64,000 bases of DNA. Source: Centropus unirufus (lineage: Eukaryota > Chordata > Aves > Cuculiformes > Centropidae). Position numbers and translations under genes: made by a program. Below are positions 1 to 12,494 of the stretch, piece after piece. The stretch spans positions 1,098,542 to 1,162,541 of the forward strand of contig VYZI01000130.1 in NCBI GenBank assembly GCA_013397695.1, written 5' to 3'. A model generated the notes under the pieces. That model ran no database searches. It saw nothing but the letters and a program-made list of their open reading frames with translations, and was not told the origin of the DNA. Position 1 is the first letter of the stretch. The number at the start of each line of letters is the position of its first letter.

Positions 1-2838
1 TTGTGAGACAATAAACTCAAAAAAGCAGAATTTTCAATACGAGTCCCCCAGATCTGCAGATCTGGTATGTTTTGCTAGAGAAAAGCTAACTGGGGTGCAG
101 AGGTCTGTTGTTGAAGTGCTGCTGTACTCAGAGAAGTGACTGAAGTACTTACAAGTTCCCATTTCAGCAATTAAAGATTATATCACAATTATTAATACTT
201 CTGGTTTCAGAACATCTTGGAGAACTATGGAAATCTTATTATGTACATATTACAGGTTTAGAACATAAAGGCCAATTTCTGGATAATCTGAGAAAAAGTG
301 TTATTTACCACACTAAGACTATTTTACTTGGTGTCTCAGGTTAATATTTATAGATGGTTAAATTTTTACTGAATTCCTATAATGGCTAGACCTAAGGCCT
401 CTTGCCTGCTTGAAGCAATACAAATGTTGGTTGACTAAAGCGGGTTAGCCTAAACTTACAGTGAATAGGGTGAGCAGTCATTTCCAAAGGGCACTACATA
501 TCACGCTTAGACAAATAATGCACAAGTGGGATCAATCAATCTCTAATTTAATTTATAAAAGGAATCCAAATAATCTACTTTTGATTGAAATGGTTAAATT
601 GCATATATTTAGGAAACCTTTCAGGTGCCTGTGCACCTGGTGCTATTTTAAATACTTGAGGGCATACAAGACCTGTTTCAGATACAGTAAAGGACATCTA
701 GGGCCCTTTAGAACCAGCAGCCAAAGCTGACAAATGGTACAGCAATGACGGTGACATCCTCAGCTGCATATTTGCTGAGCTCACATCAGGGTAGAGGTAG
801 GGCAGGGTCAGGATAAGCCTCTGCTCTTCCTTGTCAGGTTGGGCTACAAAAAGACTGTGAACTCCTGGTTTATTATAGGTCCATTGAAAGAGAAACAAGA
901 GGGAGATGGACTCCAAAAGAGTAAATTAATAAAATCATGTGATAGGTTTTATATCGTGGACTGGAACTTGAGGTGCTACCTGGCTGTTTGTTCAGGCATC
1001 TCAGTCACGGCTCTGATAGCGACTGCCTTAACTACTTACATGTGCCTGCGTAACTACTTCATCTCCTAAACTTGCTACACTACATGACCTCTTACACTTT
1101 AATACAGATCAGCATAGTCAGTGAACAGAAGGATTTGGTATTGCGGCTCTGTAGGCACATATTCCACTTTTTCAGGAACACACAAAAAGCGGGAGAGCAT
1201 GGCTCACATGCCAAATGCACACTTGGAGTCTGCATTCTAAGAAGAGTTCATGAATTATGTAGGCAACACAATGAGAACATTTGAAATGGTGTTTGCATCT
1301 GCTATGAGACTTAAAATTTAATGGATTTTTAAGTAATTAGCATGAGCTATTTACCACACTGAGTTATACTGTAGGAGTAGCTGAATATAAAAATAAATAT
1401 GATAATAATATGCATAAAATGTTCATTTCTTGAGGCATTATATTTTATTTTAGAAAGGCAGTGCTTAAGCAGAGTATTTAAATTGACAGGGAGAATATGA
1501 AATAATGTCTTTCCTTTTTTTTTCTAGAAGAAATCTTTTGTCATTTGCAAGATGACAGACTAGTTTTATGATATCTTTGATGTAACATAAGGCAGCACAT
1601 CCATAATCTAGCATGTCACAGCCATTTTTAATACATATGGTACATGCTCATCTAATCTAGGAATCTCAGTGATGAGCCATTCTCTGTATTATCTTATAGA
1701 GTCCACAGCTCTGCAGTTAAGGAACAAGAGTGGTAGTCATGCTTGCTTGATGCTTGTGCCTCACTCTGTCATCAGCTAGTTTAAAGGGATTCTTTTTATA
1801 AGTGGAAAAAGGCATAACAAAAAAAAGCACCAAGTAGAAAGTAAATCCAGATTGTTTGGAATCAGATATAATGTTTAAGTCGTTTTTTTAACTATGAAGA
1901 TGATAAATTATTACGCTGAACTGGAGGACTCAAAAGCTCTCCTTGTCTCATAATAACTATTTCCTTAAAGATATCTGTTTCTTATGGAATGTGATAGGAA
2001 CACGTCAGGACAGAAAGATATGTCTATATACTAAATGACCAAAAATGCAATGAATCTATCCAAGGCAAATGGAGACTCTGCTTCTCCATCATTTTCTATG
2101 GAGGGCACTTATCAGGACAGTGTCATTTTAAGACCAAAGCAGGGAAAGGCGCCTGGAAAGTGAGGCCTTCACTCTATTTTGACTCAACACCCATAAGCAA
2201 CTGAGTTGCCACGGACAAAGAATTAGAATAAAGGGTAAGATATTTGACAGAAATCTGGATCCCTCTTTACCATTCACATGTCCTACATCAAATGTGTTGT
2301 ATGTTTCCTCCAAAACATGATGCCCACACCTGTAGTTTTAATCCAGTTTGAACTGTGAAAAAGGCGAGCTGTCATACAGATTTCCTTGTGATATTTTCTT
2401 AGAGCACTTGGCTGCCAGAAGAACAGTACAAGAGAAAAGTTCTTGGGGATAAGGCAACCCCTCTCCCAGGAATCCAGTTTCTAAAGCAAACACGTCAACT
2501 TCTTCTGAAAAACGCCAGCACTGTTATGTTGCATAATGAAAACCATAATACTTACCTAGAGTTAGTAAAAAACAGATAAGTATGTCTTGTCTTGTTCCAC
2601 AATGTCTATGATGCTTCTTCAACAAAGATGTTTAAGATCTTTCAGAAAAATTAAGGAAATTTCCTGAATCATCAAGGTGGAAAAAGATGTTTCCTGAAAA
2701 ATCGAACAGGTCTTGGATATGATCCTAATTTTAGGACATTTCTGTAATTTCTATCTATCCCAAAGCAATAATGAAATTATTTAAAAAAAAAAATACTCCC
2801 AAGTTATAAATATAATAATATTAAAAAAATAGTAATCA
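1..2838. other. AT-rich non-coding DNA, no gene seen
   Basis: This stretch has no recognisable exon, RNA gene or repeat family. The longest open frame is 89 codons (461-730, +) and resembles no protein I know; short frames of this size are expected by chance in AT-rich vertebrate DNA. The only structured site I noticed is a perfect 18-bp palindrome at 48-65. It is probably intergenic or intronic; an old, unrecognisably decayed repeat cannot be excluded. Confidence 0.6.
48..65. repeat. Perfect 18-bp palindrome
   Basis: The sequence CCAGATCTGCAGATCTGG equals its own reverse complement over all 18 bases (arms of 9, no spacer); symmetry stops at the next base on each side. It contains two AGATCT sites around a central CTGCAG. 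No function is implied by the surrounding sequence. Confidence 0.9.
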
Positions 2839-2872
2839 CCAAACCAAACCAAACCAAACCAAACCCAACCCT
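2839..2872. repeat. AACCA pentanucleotide microsatellite
   Basis: About five consecutive AAACC units followed by two imperfect C-expanded units (AAACCC, AACCC). It sits just after an A-rich stretch. It is a simple tandem repeat. It resembles a telomere-like unit only loosely and is not TTAGGG/CCCTAA. Confidence 0.9.
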
Positions 2873-5800
2873 TACAACATGCAGTGAGATTTTCAAAGTC
2901 TTTGATATGAAATCAAATCTTCCTCCCTGAAAAGATTATAAAGCAAAACTTGTTGTGATGGCAGTTGGAACAATTCCAGAAGCTTTAGAAAAATTACTCC
3001 CATCATATTTGAAGATAAATTCTCCTCTTGTTTGTATCCAGTGCTACACAGTTCCAATAAAGTTTGTTCAAGCATGCATTTAAAGGCAGAGTTTGACACA
3101 GGGGTTTCCAGTTTTTGCAAGGTTTATGACTTAAAACATTTTATTCTTTTCCTTGGGCCAGCAGGAACCAATAATAAAATGGAAACAGGTATGTTGGCCC
3201 CAGAGGGCTAAGTGCTTTGCACTCTTCCACGAAGACCTCCTCTGAATGACACCAGGAGTGACACTGATGGGAGCCAGGGGGATCTGCCTTTCCTGAGCCA
3301 TAAAGGTGGAGCTGCTCTGTTATAATCCCTTTTGTGAAGAGAAGAAGTATCAGTGATGTATTTGTGAGAATGCCTCAGAATTCTTAAAATGAAGATACAT
3401 CCTCAGTGTTTTCTCAAGTGCTAAAGATAGCTTTAGTAACTTTAGCTTCCTTTGATACATAAATAATATATCTGGAAATAATAATAAAAAAGAGGATTTA
3501 CTCACTAAGGTCTAACACCTTGGTCTAATTAGTAAATAAAAAATAAGGCATAGCAGTAAAGGTATCTATATTAGGTCTTGTTTATTGCATTTTGAATTAG
3601 ATTATGCTTTACATGTATATGCCTCTTTCAAAAGGCAAGAGTATTCCTAATTGCCTATGCAGAAGACTTGCCTTTGGATATTCAAGAGTTAGGCCAACTG
3701 GGATGCCTGAAATGGCTTTCAAAATGGTTTTGTGATTGAAACATGCTGTAAGTTGTCTGTAGAAGAGTTTGTATCATCCACTGAAATGTGTATGCTGGAA
3801 AAAAATGTTGATAATGAAGAAGTTACCTCCAAAATTTTAAAGTGTTATTGGCACAAAAAAAAAGGAAATTATGGTTATGGCAACAGCACCAGCCATTGCA
3901 TTGTCTCTATTAACGCACCATTCTGCCCCAGGTGAGAAACAAACATCCCAAGGAGTCTGTTTTGCAGGACGCTGTGATTTGAGCAAGGATGGGTGCAGGT
4001 TATACATGCCTGCCCTAGCACTTACAGTATTCCAAGCCAGAACCAATGAATTCTGATTCCTTCAGACTATGTCTACGGGAGCAAATGAAACTAGCCAGGG
4101 ATAACACTGGGATGTTACATTTTAATCAGGATCATGTAAATCACACTGGTTGTGTCTGAGGGCTGAGTGCATGAGAAAGGAGAGCAGAGTAGGGAGTGTG
4201 GAAATAGCAAGGGGGGATCCTTCCTGTGCTGCATAACACCTCCTCCTTTCCCACAATCTGTTCCCTTCTATAAAGGCATTTAATCAATGCACACACACAT
4301 TGTTTTTCTGCTTTATGAAATCATTTTCACAGAAATCAGGTGATTCACAAGCAGAGAATACATTAATTAGTTCAAAATAACCTTTCTTCTTCTCCCCCTA
4401 TCTCTTCCACACCACAAGAGGCTACAGAGCAGAGTTCAACACTTCCTGTTTGCAAACAAAATTGCAGCATCTGTCTTGTCACTTTGACTGGGGTTCTTGC
4501 TTAATTTTTTTCTTGGTTGTTACCATAGTAGCAGTGTGGTGACTTTTTGACCCAGGAGAAAAAGACAAAGAGACACAGTATTGTGTAAGTAACTCCCAAG
4601 CCGAGGATTTGATTGATCTACTCTGTGCTGGAATTAATTCTTCCATTTATTAATGTTTTCTGTTGAACTGAAGCTCTGAAACCTGATGATACTAAATTGA
4701 TTCAGATTGAATGCAAGACATGATTAAAATTGTGACCAGAAGTCCAGCAAAAAGAAAGTAGTAGCTGAACATTCACCTGACAGGTCCATATGTATCAGAT
4801 GATAAATATGGGAACACTACTCAGGCAATACTCCAAGAGCTGCTTTTTTTTCCCTCACCATCATATTGCACATTAAAGAAACGACACTATGAGGAAGAAC
4901 ATGATCCAATACATAAGGTTTTCTTCAAAAGCCTTGGACTGTGGCAGCCCACCAGGTTATACCTGAAAAAAAAAACAAAACCAAGACTATTCATCTGGGA
5001 AATCTCTCTCCATTATAGTGCAAAAAAATGGATTATTATTAAAAGTTAGAATTTTACTCCCAGTATCTCCCTCTTCATTTGTTATTTTGAACCTGTCTCA
5101 CTGCTTTTTGAATCCCTTCTCTAATAGTTTCAAACATAGTTTCAAACATTCAAACAAGTATTAAACTAAATACTGTAGGGAACCTACTTGGCTTATCTCC
5201 TCTCTTGCTACCTGTTGTTCAGTACCAAGGGGTCAGCTTTTCCGATAGCTGCTCACGATCATCTACTCACTAGATTTCAAAGAAACAATCCCTGGTGACC
5301 CCTTCAGCTTGGGAAAAGTGCTTAATGAACAAAGTGGCTTTGTTATTCTCCTTTTTATTCCATTTTAAAACTTTGCTCTGTCACATCAGTTGTAGTGATG
5401 CAGATCGCAGTCTCTGAGGTATAGCTGATAATTTTGCCTCAGCGTTTAAAACAAGCTGCCTTGACTTGATTTTTTTATGAAGAAACCCATTTTCCTGAAG
5501 CTTATGTGAAGTGTAACTGATCATTTAGATTTCCTTTATACAAAAGCAGTTCTTGGTGCTGTAGGAGAGTATGACTTTTAAGACTCTGGCTTTGGTATTC
5601 ATATCTATATTGTATAAGTTACCCTGTTTCCAAGCCTCTGGGGCATGTTCACAGGGTCTGGAAGAAGCGGTCAGCTTAATGGAGACTCCTAGAATTACTG
5701 TCTAGAGGTCCCAAATTTAAGCATATGATATGTTTAATTCAAGCAGTGACACTGGGCTTAGTTTCAGTTCCTTTGGACATAGGTGTTAAATCTGCTAAGG

Positions 5801-8800
5801 AATGAGTGTTACAGTTCTGAGCCTGATTCCCAGAGCTGAACCTCTTATGTGACATTTACAATTGTAGGGTTTGACTTTTAGCTCACAACAGTAATTCATG
5901 CTTATGAGGCAAGGGACAAGACGGTTGTTACTTCTGTCTTCCTCCTTTGCAAATTTACTATGTTAACCTCATTACCAATATTCTTGAGCCTTCCTATATG
6001 CTTGTTTCTCAGAATGGTCACCATGACATCATTCAGTAGTTGTGTTATTGGGCTTTTAAGGGAGTTAAGATCCATATAAGCCATCTTAAGGATTCTTATT
6101 AAAGGTAATGGGTTTAATTATTGGAATCCATAATTACTTTCACATGCTAAAGCAAAAGAGATTTCCTTAAATTGCTTGTAATGCATGCATTTTTAGAGAC
6201 AGAACTTTTCTGAGATAGCAGAATGAAGAGACGCTTAAGTGAATGCTGTTCTGTGAAATCCTGGATTTTCATTATACTATTTACTCTAAAAGCATACCTT
6301 GGTAAGGGAAAAAATGATGTGAAGATTCAATACCACCTGCTGTAAGATTAAATAAAACAGCTCCTATGAAAAAAAATAACCTACATTGACAGAGCAGAAG
6401 GGGTCAAACAATAAAATACCCATTGTCTCCTGTCAAAGTAAATCACACTAACAGGTTGCTATGGCACAGGCGTTATGAGATACTTGATAGCAATATTTTT
6501 AAGATGGGAAATCTATATTATCTAACAATAAAGGCGGCATGGTGAGAAATCTTCATCTCACGTTATGAGCATGCATCTAGGAGCAGGCAGGTGACATGTA
6601 TTGCCTAGCATGCGACTTTAATTTCCTGGGATAAAAGTTAGGCCTGGGTTGTTTTTTTTTCCTCTTGAAAGACTCTGATAAAAACGCTGCTTGATAATGT
6701 TGTCTGCTTTGAACCATAAATTTAGGAAAGACTTTTGACTACTTTATACAAGCCTCATGGTAACAGAAGTATGGTCTGCGTGGCCTCCTCCTGGAGCTGA
6801 GATGCTAGCAAGGCAACACCAATGAGACAACTTTAACCCCATCATTTTATTCTTGTTTTCCACAGATTCAGTGCAAGGTCATAAGTAATTACTTCTGTCT
6901 TCTCCCCAAACTCTTTCATATGATAGATACTCCCTGAATATGTGAAGTAATCAGTCCCCCTAGTCTCAGCTACAGAGAGGCCAACAATCCTTAATTCATG
7001 AAGCACCTTTGAACAGGGGAAGGGAAAACATTATCTGATTTCCTCTTCACTCACTAACAATTTGCAAAACAGAGCTCAAGACACAAAATACCTTTTTGTG
7101 CCTGTAGTGGTACAGGTGAAGCAATAGGGATGGAACAGAATTTAAGACTTTTTGCATTAAGTTTAGTACTCTTATATACTGCTTCTGGGTAATTACAATG
7201 TTCATGACTGACCTTAATTTGCAAGGGATCTAGGATAGTATTTCCATGCTGGGGGAGATCAGGGTTTGCAGAATACTTCCTGTTCTGTACAAATCCCAGA
7301 GTCTGTTATTTGAACAAGTTTCTTAGTCATTGCCTCTCTGTTGTGTTTCTACATGATCTACATGGGTCTTTGGACAATAATCTACCACAAATAATTATTA
7401 AAAACGTGTCTTTAGTACTCTGCTGCCAGTTACCAAATCTTGCAAGGTAGATGGTGTATAGGGAGGAAGAAATGACACACAAGGAATAGGTCTGATTAAA
7501 TAGGCTGAAGCATTAGGCCTGGACCACTTCATTGTCTTGATACATGCTTTTGGAAATGGAAGAGTACAATGACAGTAAGCATGCAGTGAGTTTGCATGTG
7601 CAGATTTGTAACTGCAAAATTATGCTCTTGAGATTTTGCTCTCTGCCTTTTTTTTTCTTTTTCACACTTTTGGCATTTTCACAATGCATCATATTTTTCA
7701 CTGTGTTTCTAAAACTTCACAGAAACTTCTAAATCTCCATTCTCCCACTCCACGCCTCTTGGAATCTGCATGTCTGAGCAGAACCAGAGTTTGCATTGCC
7801 AATAGAGCAGACATGGAAATGAAACACTTCTGATTTCTCTCACCCAGAATTTTTTAGCTAGAGTCCATCTGCTCACCAGTGCCTATTTAGGAATGCACAA
7901 CACCTTTTCCTTCTTCCATAGCAGCCAAACAGAGCAAGAGTGGGTGGAAATATTAAAATGACACTTTTGAACTGAACTGTAACTTTTTATTAAATGAGAG
8001 GGAGAGAAAAAAAAGTGACAGGCCTTTTTTATAGATTATGATCTGGTGCTGAAAAGGCAAAATTTATCTGTTAAAATAGTCATGGCTAAATTTTCTGTAG
8101 TAAACAGAATTTTGACTCTGTCCCCTCTGACACCAGTATGTTGCCCTTGGAGTAAATAGCTCATCTTGATCTTTAGTCCATTGCTAGGAAAACCAAAGAC
8201 CATTTAATGACAAAACATAGTTCTTACCTGATCTGCAAAATTCTGCTTTAAGATGGAGGACATGATATGGTTTTGCTAAAGGCAAGAATGGTGATGATTT
8301 TAAAAAGCCGGCTTTCTAATGATGCTCTGAAAATTATTGCATATGATGTCTCACCCACAGAAAAACCTGAATGCAAAGCTTGACTCTGATTATGAACTGG
8401 GAGTTAGAGGCAACGGTAAATGGACTTAGATTTTGAATGTGAACGGCTTGAATAAGGGTAATATTACTTCTTACCACATTTCTTTCATCGGTCTATTGTA
8501 AGTTACGATCTTAACATTTCTCAATATGCTGCAGTGAACATTTTACTCATATTGTCTGGAGTAATATAACTGACATTACTCAAAGCAGCTGCTAGCCTCC
8601 CTCATTTGCTATTGCTTTCACTTCAAATTGCAATGGTTACTATCATACTCCACTGCTTTTAAAGATATGCCTATATTGTATACTTCTACTGCTGTCATGC
8701 CTATACTTCTTGGAAGGAGTATAAACCCATGAGCTCTGAGCATGCATGGTCAAGAAAAATCTTATGCAATGATATACTTACATCCTCTAGCTGTTACTGC

Positions 8801-11800
8801 TAATGACACAATGAAACTCTTCCTGTTGTAAATATTTTCTAAGATGTAATGAGAAAAAAAATCCACCATCTAAAATTTGGAATCTTCACATTATCACGAG
8901 CTAATCTGCCTTTATAGATAGAGTAGTTATGCAGCACAGGAGAGGTCACCCTGCAGTGGTTCTGGAGGTAGTCATCTGCCTCCACTGGTTGAAAAAGGAA
9001 GACAGTTTAACTAACTCACATGGTGATATCTGCAGCTGTAGATAGGAAAAGTATAGATGTCAATGCCATCCACAATACTCAGAATTTTCATACACATGAA
9101 ATGGCACTATTTAGCAGAGTTTTTTGTGTAGAAGCATAACAGCAATCAGGTCTGCCTACCAGTTGCCAAAATTTGCTTTCATTATTTAATAGGTGTAGTT
9201 CTTCAGGTATCACTTATTCACTGACTCACCAGGCATAACATAAATTTCCATGGCTGTGTAACATCTTTTCCTCGGCTTTGAGCTCAATCTCATACCAAAA
9301 AAGACCAAAAATTGGAAACATTGTTTTTTGTTTCAGTGGGCTTCAGACAAAGACCTCAAAGCACCCTGAAAAAGGCAAATATCTTCCTTAGGGAAAGAAA
9401 AAGTCTTGCTGTACCTGCATTGTGTAAAGTGACAGTAGACATTTTTGTTCTGAACTGCTCTTTTGTTCCATTATAACCACTCTTTTTATGTGTTCTTCAG
9501 CATCAAATGCCAGGTGTCAACACGTTGACATGGTTAACAATAATGACTAACTGATAAACCACGGAAGTCAAATGATCTGCAGTCTTTTATTATGCTTGTG
9601 TTAACCCTTTAAATAATATGACTTACATCATTTACTTCTGAAAATTTTAGCTTGCCACTCTTCAAGCTGGTAGGACTTAGGCCAAGTAACTCACGTCTCT
9701 TGGGCACATGATTAAATTACTGGCTGGTGAAGTTTTTTATACATAATTATACATTTTCATAGTGCCTTTATTGAAAGGCTTGAAAAAGATGCCTTCAGCC
9801 TTAATACAGGTGCACACTTGACTGCTGCTGTAGGTAGCACCGAGACTCAAAAACACTATAGTGTGTCAGGTGAGAGATGCAGATGTGTCACTTTAGGTTT
9901 GTTTGCTAAAACATTCCTATACAGGAAGTTTCTGACTCCTTTCCCTGGAGATACTGCACCTCAAATTTTATCCTTGAATCATGAGGTTACTAGTGGACTG
10001 CACCTGCTGGAAAATCTGTCTGAATTTTCCACTATGAGGTTTTTCAATCCCTAATATCTCAGAGTCATGGAGTGACAAGCCTTTAAAAATCTACACTACT
10101 GAGCAGAAATTCCTGTTGCCTTGGAAATACAGAGAAACTGTTGAAGCTGAAAATATGTTTGATGGTATCAGAGAAAGAGTTTGTGCCTGTTAAAGAGCTT
10201 GAAGTAATAAGACTATTTAACATTTATACCACATGTTCATTTAAAAATGAAATATGTCAAGAGTATTATTATTGCTAGCCCCATTTTCCAGAAGAGAATA
10301 TTAATCCTGTGAAGCTGAGAGACTTAAAGTGAGGCTCCAGGACATAGAAGTCATTGCATACACAAACCAAGACTGTACCTGGAAAGTTACCCTCTGAAGT
10401 ATTTAATCAATTATAACTTTATGTACTAAGGAATTTTAAAAGCAGCATAGCTAGATTTAAATATCAGTATTTACCAGATAGGGCAAGGATTTCTTAGCTT
10501 TGCTTATGTTTCCCTAAAATAGTAGTGGAGGTGCTGGTTACTCATAGCCTGGACAACCTGAGGTACTAACAGCAATAAGATCAGGAGGAGCAAACAGTAC
10601 CTTCTCAGGAGCTGGCTCTTTGCTTCCAAGTGCCTAGGAGATGTGTGTGAGTCTCCTCTCTGAGTGATGGTTTCGGCAGCCAAAATCCTCACGTTACCTC
10701 TTTGCTCTTATTTCTGTGATTGATACCTTCTCATTGACCAACACACCCCACATGTCATGAGTAACTACTTGCTCTCAAGCAAAAGTATGCATACTGTTAG
10801 GAATGGGTCTTGCCTGTTCCATGGAAGTGGTTATTATGTCACAGTTTGGGAACTCATTTCCACTGAATTCTTTATTAACTCTCATTTTGAATGGCTGTCA
10901 TCCAGCCATCCACCCCTGTCACCCCAGTCAGGGAAAATCTGGAATTGGTGTTTATCAAAAGTACAGAGGTTTTAGCAGTAAGAAAATGCATCTTAATAGA
11001 TCTTAAATTTTAAGTACTCCCTGACTCTTCAAAGCTCTACCTCACCTTTGAGTTTCTGGCTGTTGTTCTCCTCCTGTAGCTTTTTTTGGTGGTTCAAATT
11101 CCACACCCTTAAAATCAGGAGCTCATAAACAACAAAGGAGGAAAGGATGGTTTTGAAACAGCTTTGCTCTACTGGCTAGTGTTTCCATTGATAGGACTGA
11201 AAATTTATATTTGCTTCCTCATTTGGAAGAAATGTGCTTGAATCAGAAGCCATTTCTATTCTGTGACAGGTGACAGTATCTTCTTAAAGACTTTTCTAGT
11301 TAGTAAAATACCTAGATGAAACAACATGTCTTCTGTTTCCTAGGTTAACTTTTTACTCAATATCTTATTTCAGATGAAAATGGCTGGCATATCTTATTAA
11401 TTGATTTTCAGGGAACTCTCATAGCTAATGTATTTTCAAATTGCTTGATTAGTTAGATATTCTCAAAAAGTGGGTAAAGTATTTTTTTATAAAGAGAAAA
11501 ATCTTTCAGATAATTTCAAATTATCTTGTCTATTTTTCCTGTTTTCTGATGTAAGTCTTCAACAAAAATGAAATTTTAGGAAAAAATTACAAAATTAAAT
11601 GTTATGATATTTCAAAAATGAAGCATTTCCTGGAAAAGAGATGTAAGTAAAATATTTTGACTTTTTAAAAAAACCACCTTTTTCTGGCCAAAATTATTCC
11701 CTTGTGTTGATAATCCTTTGTGCAGGGAATTTACAATTCATGGAAAAAAAGTGCCACCCAATTCTACAAGAACACTGCCTAGGTAAAAGGCACAGGCCCC

Positions 11801-11967
11801 ATCTTTCTTTTTTTACTAGTTTGTTCCTTGCTAGCACTGGTGTTTCCCACATATTTCAGTGCTTTCTACAAATTGCTGTCTTATCTGCCTAACTGTCCTA
11901 GGTTACAATGTGAGATGTGCCCAAAGGTATGTATTCTATCACCATCTTCACAAGCTGTTAAAACAGG
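2873..11967. other. Long unique AT-rich stretch, no gene seen
   Basis: About 9 kb in which I recognise no gene, RNA or repeat family. Open frames do not exceed 78 codons (9818-10054, +) and none carries a known motif. A modestly GC-richer patch lies around 3180-3320 but shows no coding frame or repeat I can name. Poly-A and poly-T runs are frequent, as expected from base composition. It is probably intergenic or intronic sequence. Confidence 0.6.
11962..11967. repeat. Target-site duplication, left copy
   Basis: AACAGG directly precedes the TG start of the solo LTR and is repeated exactly at 12489-12494. Six bases is the usual duplication length for class II endogenous retroviruses. An intact duplication argues that both LTR ends are correctly placed and that no later rearrangement happened there. 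Confidence 0.8.
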
Positions 11968-12024
11968 TGGGGGCGCACGCTGCTCTGGGCAGCGCTAGGA
12001 GCCCCCGGAGCTGGCCTCAGGAGT

Positions 12025-12131
12025 TATCTCTGTTCAATGGGCAATCAAGGACTCTGCCACATGACTCATAGATAACTCTCTCCGGACTATCTCCTGTTAA
12101 TGGGCCCATCAATGCCTTACCTCATGACTCA
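12025..12131 (+). promoter_or_regulatory. Duplicated U3 segment with two AP-1-type sites
   Basis: Two diverged direct copies of about 44 bp lie at 12025-12068 and 12088-12131. Both start TATCTC, share AATGGGC and ATCAA blocks, and end CATGACTCA. TGACTCA, the classical AP-1 core, is therefore present twice (12062-12068 and 12125-12131), upstream of the TATA box at 12186. Duplicated U3 modules are a known feature of retroviral enhancers. Here enhancer function is inferred from position and motif only. Confidence 0.6.
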
Positions 12132-12185
12132 CCATCCCATTGTGAGATGCTCCGCCCAGGAGGAGGAGCAGGGCATTCCCATCTG

Positions 12186-12192
12186 TATATAA
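12186..12192 (+). promoter_or_regulatory. TATA box of the solo LTR
   Basis: TATATAA in the middle of the LTR, downstream of the duplicated U3 module and about 250 bp upstream of the polyadenylation signal, as expected for a retroviral U3 promoter. Whether it is still active is unknown. Confidence 0.65.
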
Positions 12193-12364
12193 TCAGGAGT
12201 CTGGAACACCACAGCAGCCCCTTACCTACGGGACTCTCTGAGGACAAGAGCTATGTAGCCGCCACTGGACTTTCCAAGGAAGAGCAGACTCTTCTACAGA
12301 GCCACATCCACCACTTCAGGAGGACTGCAGCCACCACTTCATTGGACTGCTACCGCCACCCTGA

Positions 12365-12400
12365 CTGACAGGGTGTCAGGTTGTATTCTGACCCTGTCAG
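12365..12400 (+). other. Predicted hairpin in the R/U5 part of the LTR
   Basis: CTGACAGG (12365-12372) pairs perfectly with CCTGTCAG (12393-12400). Inside it GTCAG pairs with CTGAC, giving an 8-bp plus 5-bp stem with a small bulge and a short loop. It lies about 45 bp upstream of the ATTAAA signal. Stem-loops near the polyadenylation site are common in retroviral R regions; that role here is inferred. Confidence 0.6.
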
Positions 12401-12444
12401 TGGTTTTCTTTTGTACTATTGCATTTATTTTATTTTCTTTTCCT

Positions 12445-12450
12445 ATTAAA
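12445..12450 (+). terminator. Polyadenylation signal ATTAAA of the solo LTR
   Basis: ATTAAA lies 38 bp before the 3' end of the LTR, in a T-rich context, at the position expected for a retroviral R/U5 polyadenylation signal. It fixes the element's orientation as +. Confidence 0.6.
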
Positions 12451-12488
12451 TTGTATTTCTGACTCAGAGTCTCACCGGTTTGCTTTCA

Positions 12489-12494
12489 AACAGG
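12489..12494. repeat. Target-site duplication, right copy
   Basis: AACAGG directly follows the CA end of the solo LTR and matches 11962-11967 without mismatch. Confidence 0.8.

Larger units (their letters stand above)
11968..12488 (+). mobile_element. Solo LTR of an avian ERVK-type retrovirus
   Basis: The element is 521 bp, begins TGGGGGCGCA, ends TTTGCTTTCA (TG...CA termini), and is flanked on both sides by AACAGG (11962-11967 and 12489-12494). A 6-bp target duplication is typical of class II (ERVK/beta- or alpha-like) elements. It is much richer in GC than its flanks. Sense-strand signals are in the expected order: TATATAA at 12186-12192, an inverted repeat at 12365-12400 and ATTAAA at 12445-12450, so U3-R-U5 runs left to right. 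There is no gag, pol or env next to it, so it is a solo LTR, presumably left by LTR-LTR recombination. The body matches my memory of LTRs common in songbirds and other neoavians; the exact subfamily name is unverified. Confidence 0.88.

Noticed and set aside
11968..12488. Possible full provirus at the ERVK-type LTR
   Set aside because: There is only one LTR, bounded by a target duplication, with no gag, pol or env sequence nearby.
11956..12492. Alternative LTR boundaries TGTTAAAACAGG...CAAACA
   Set aside because: Those ends give no matching target duplication, whereas 11968-12488 gives an exact 6-bp one.
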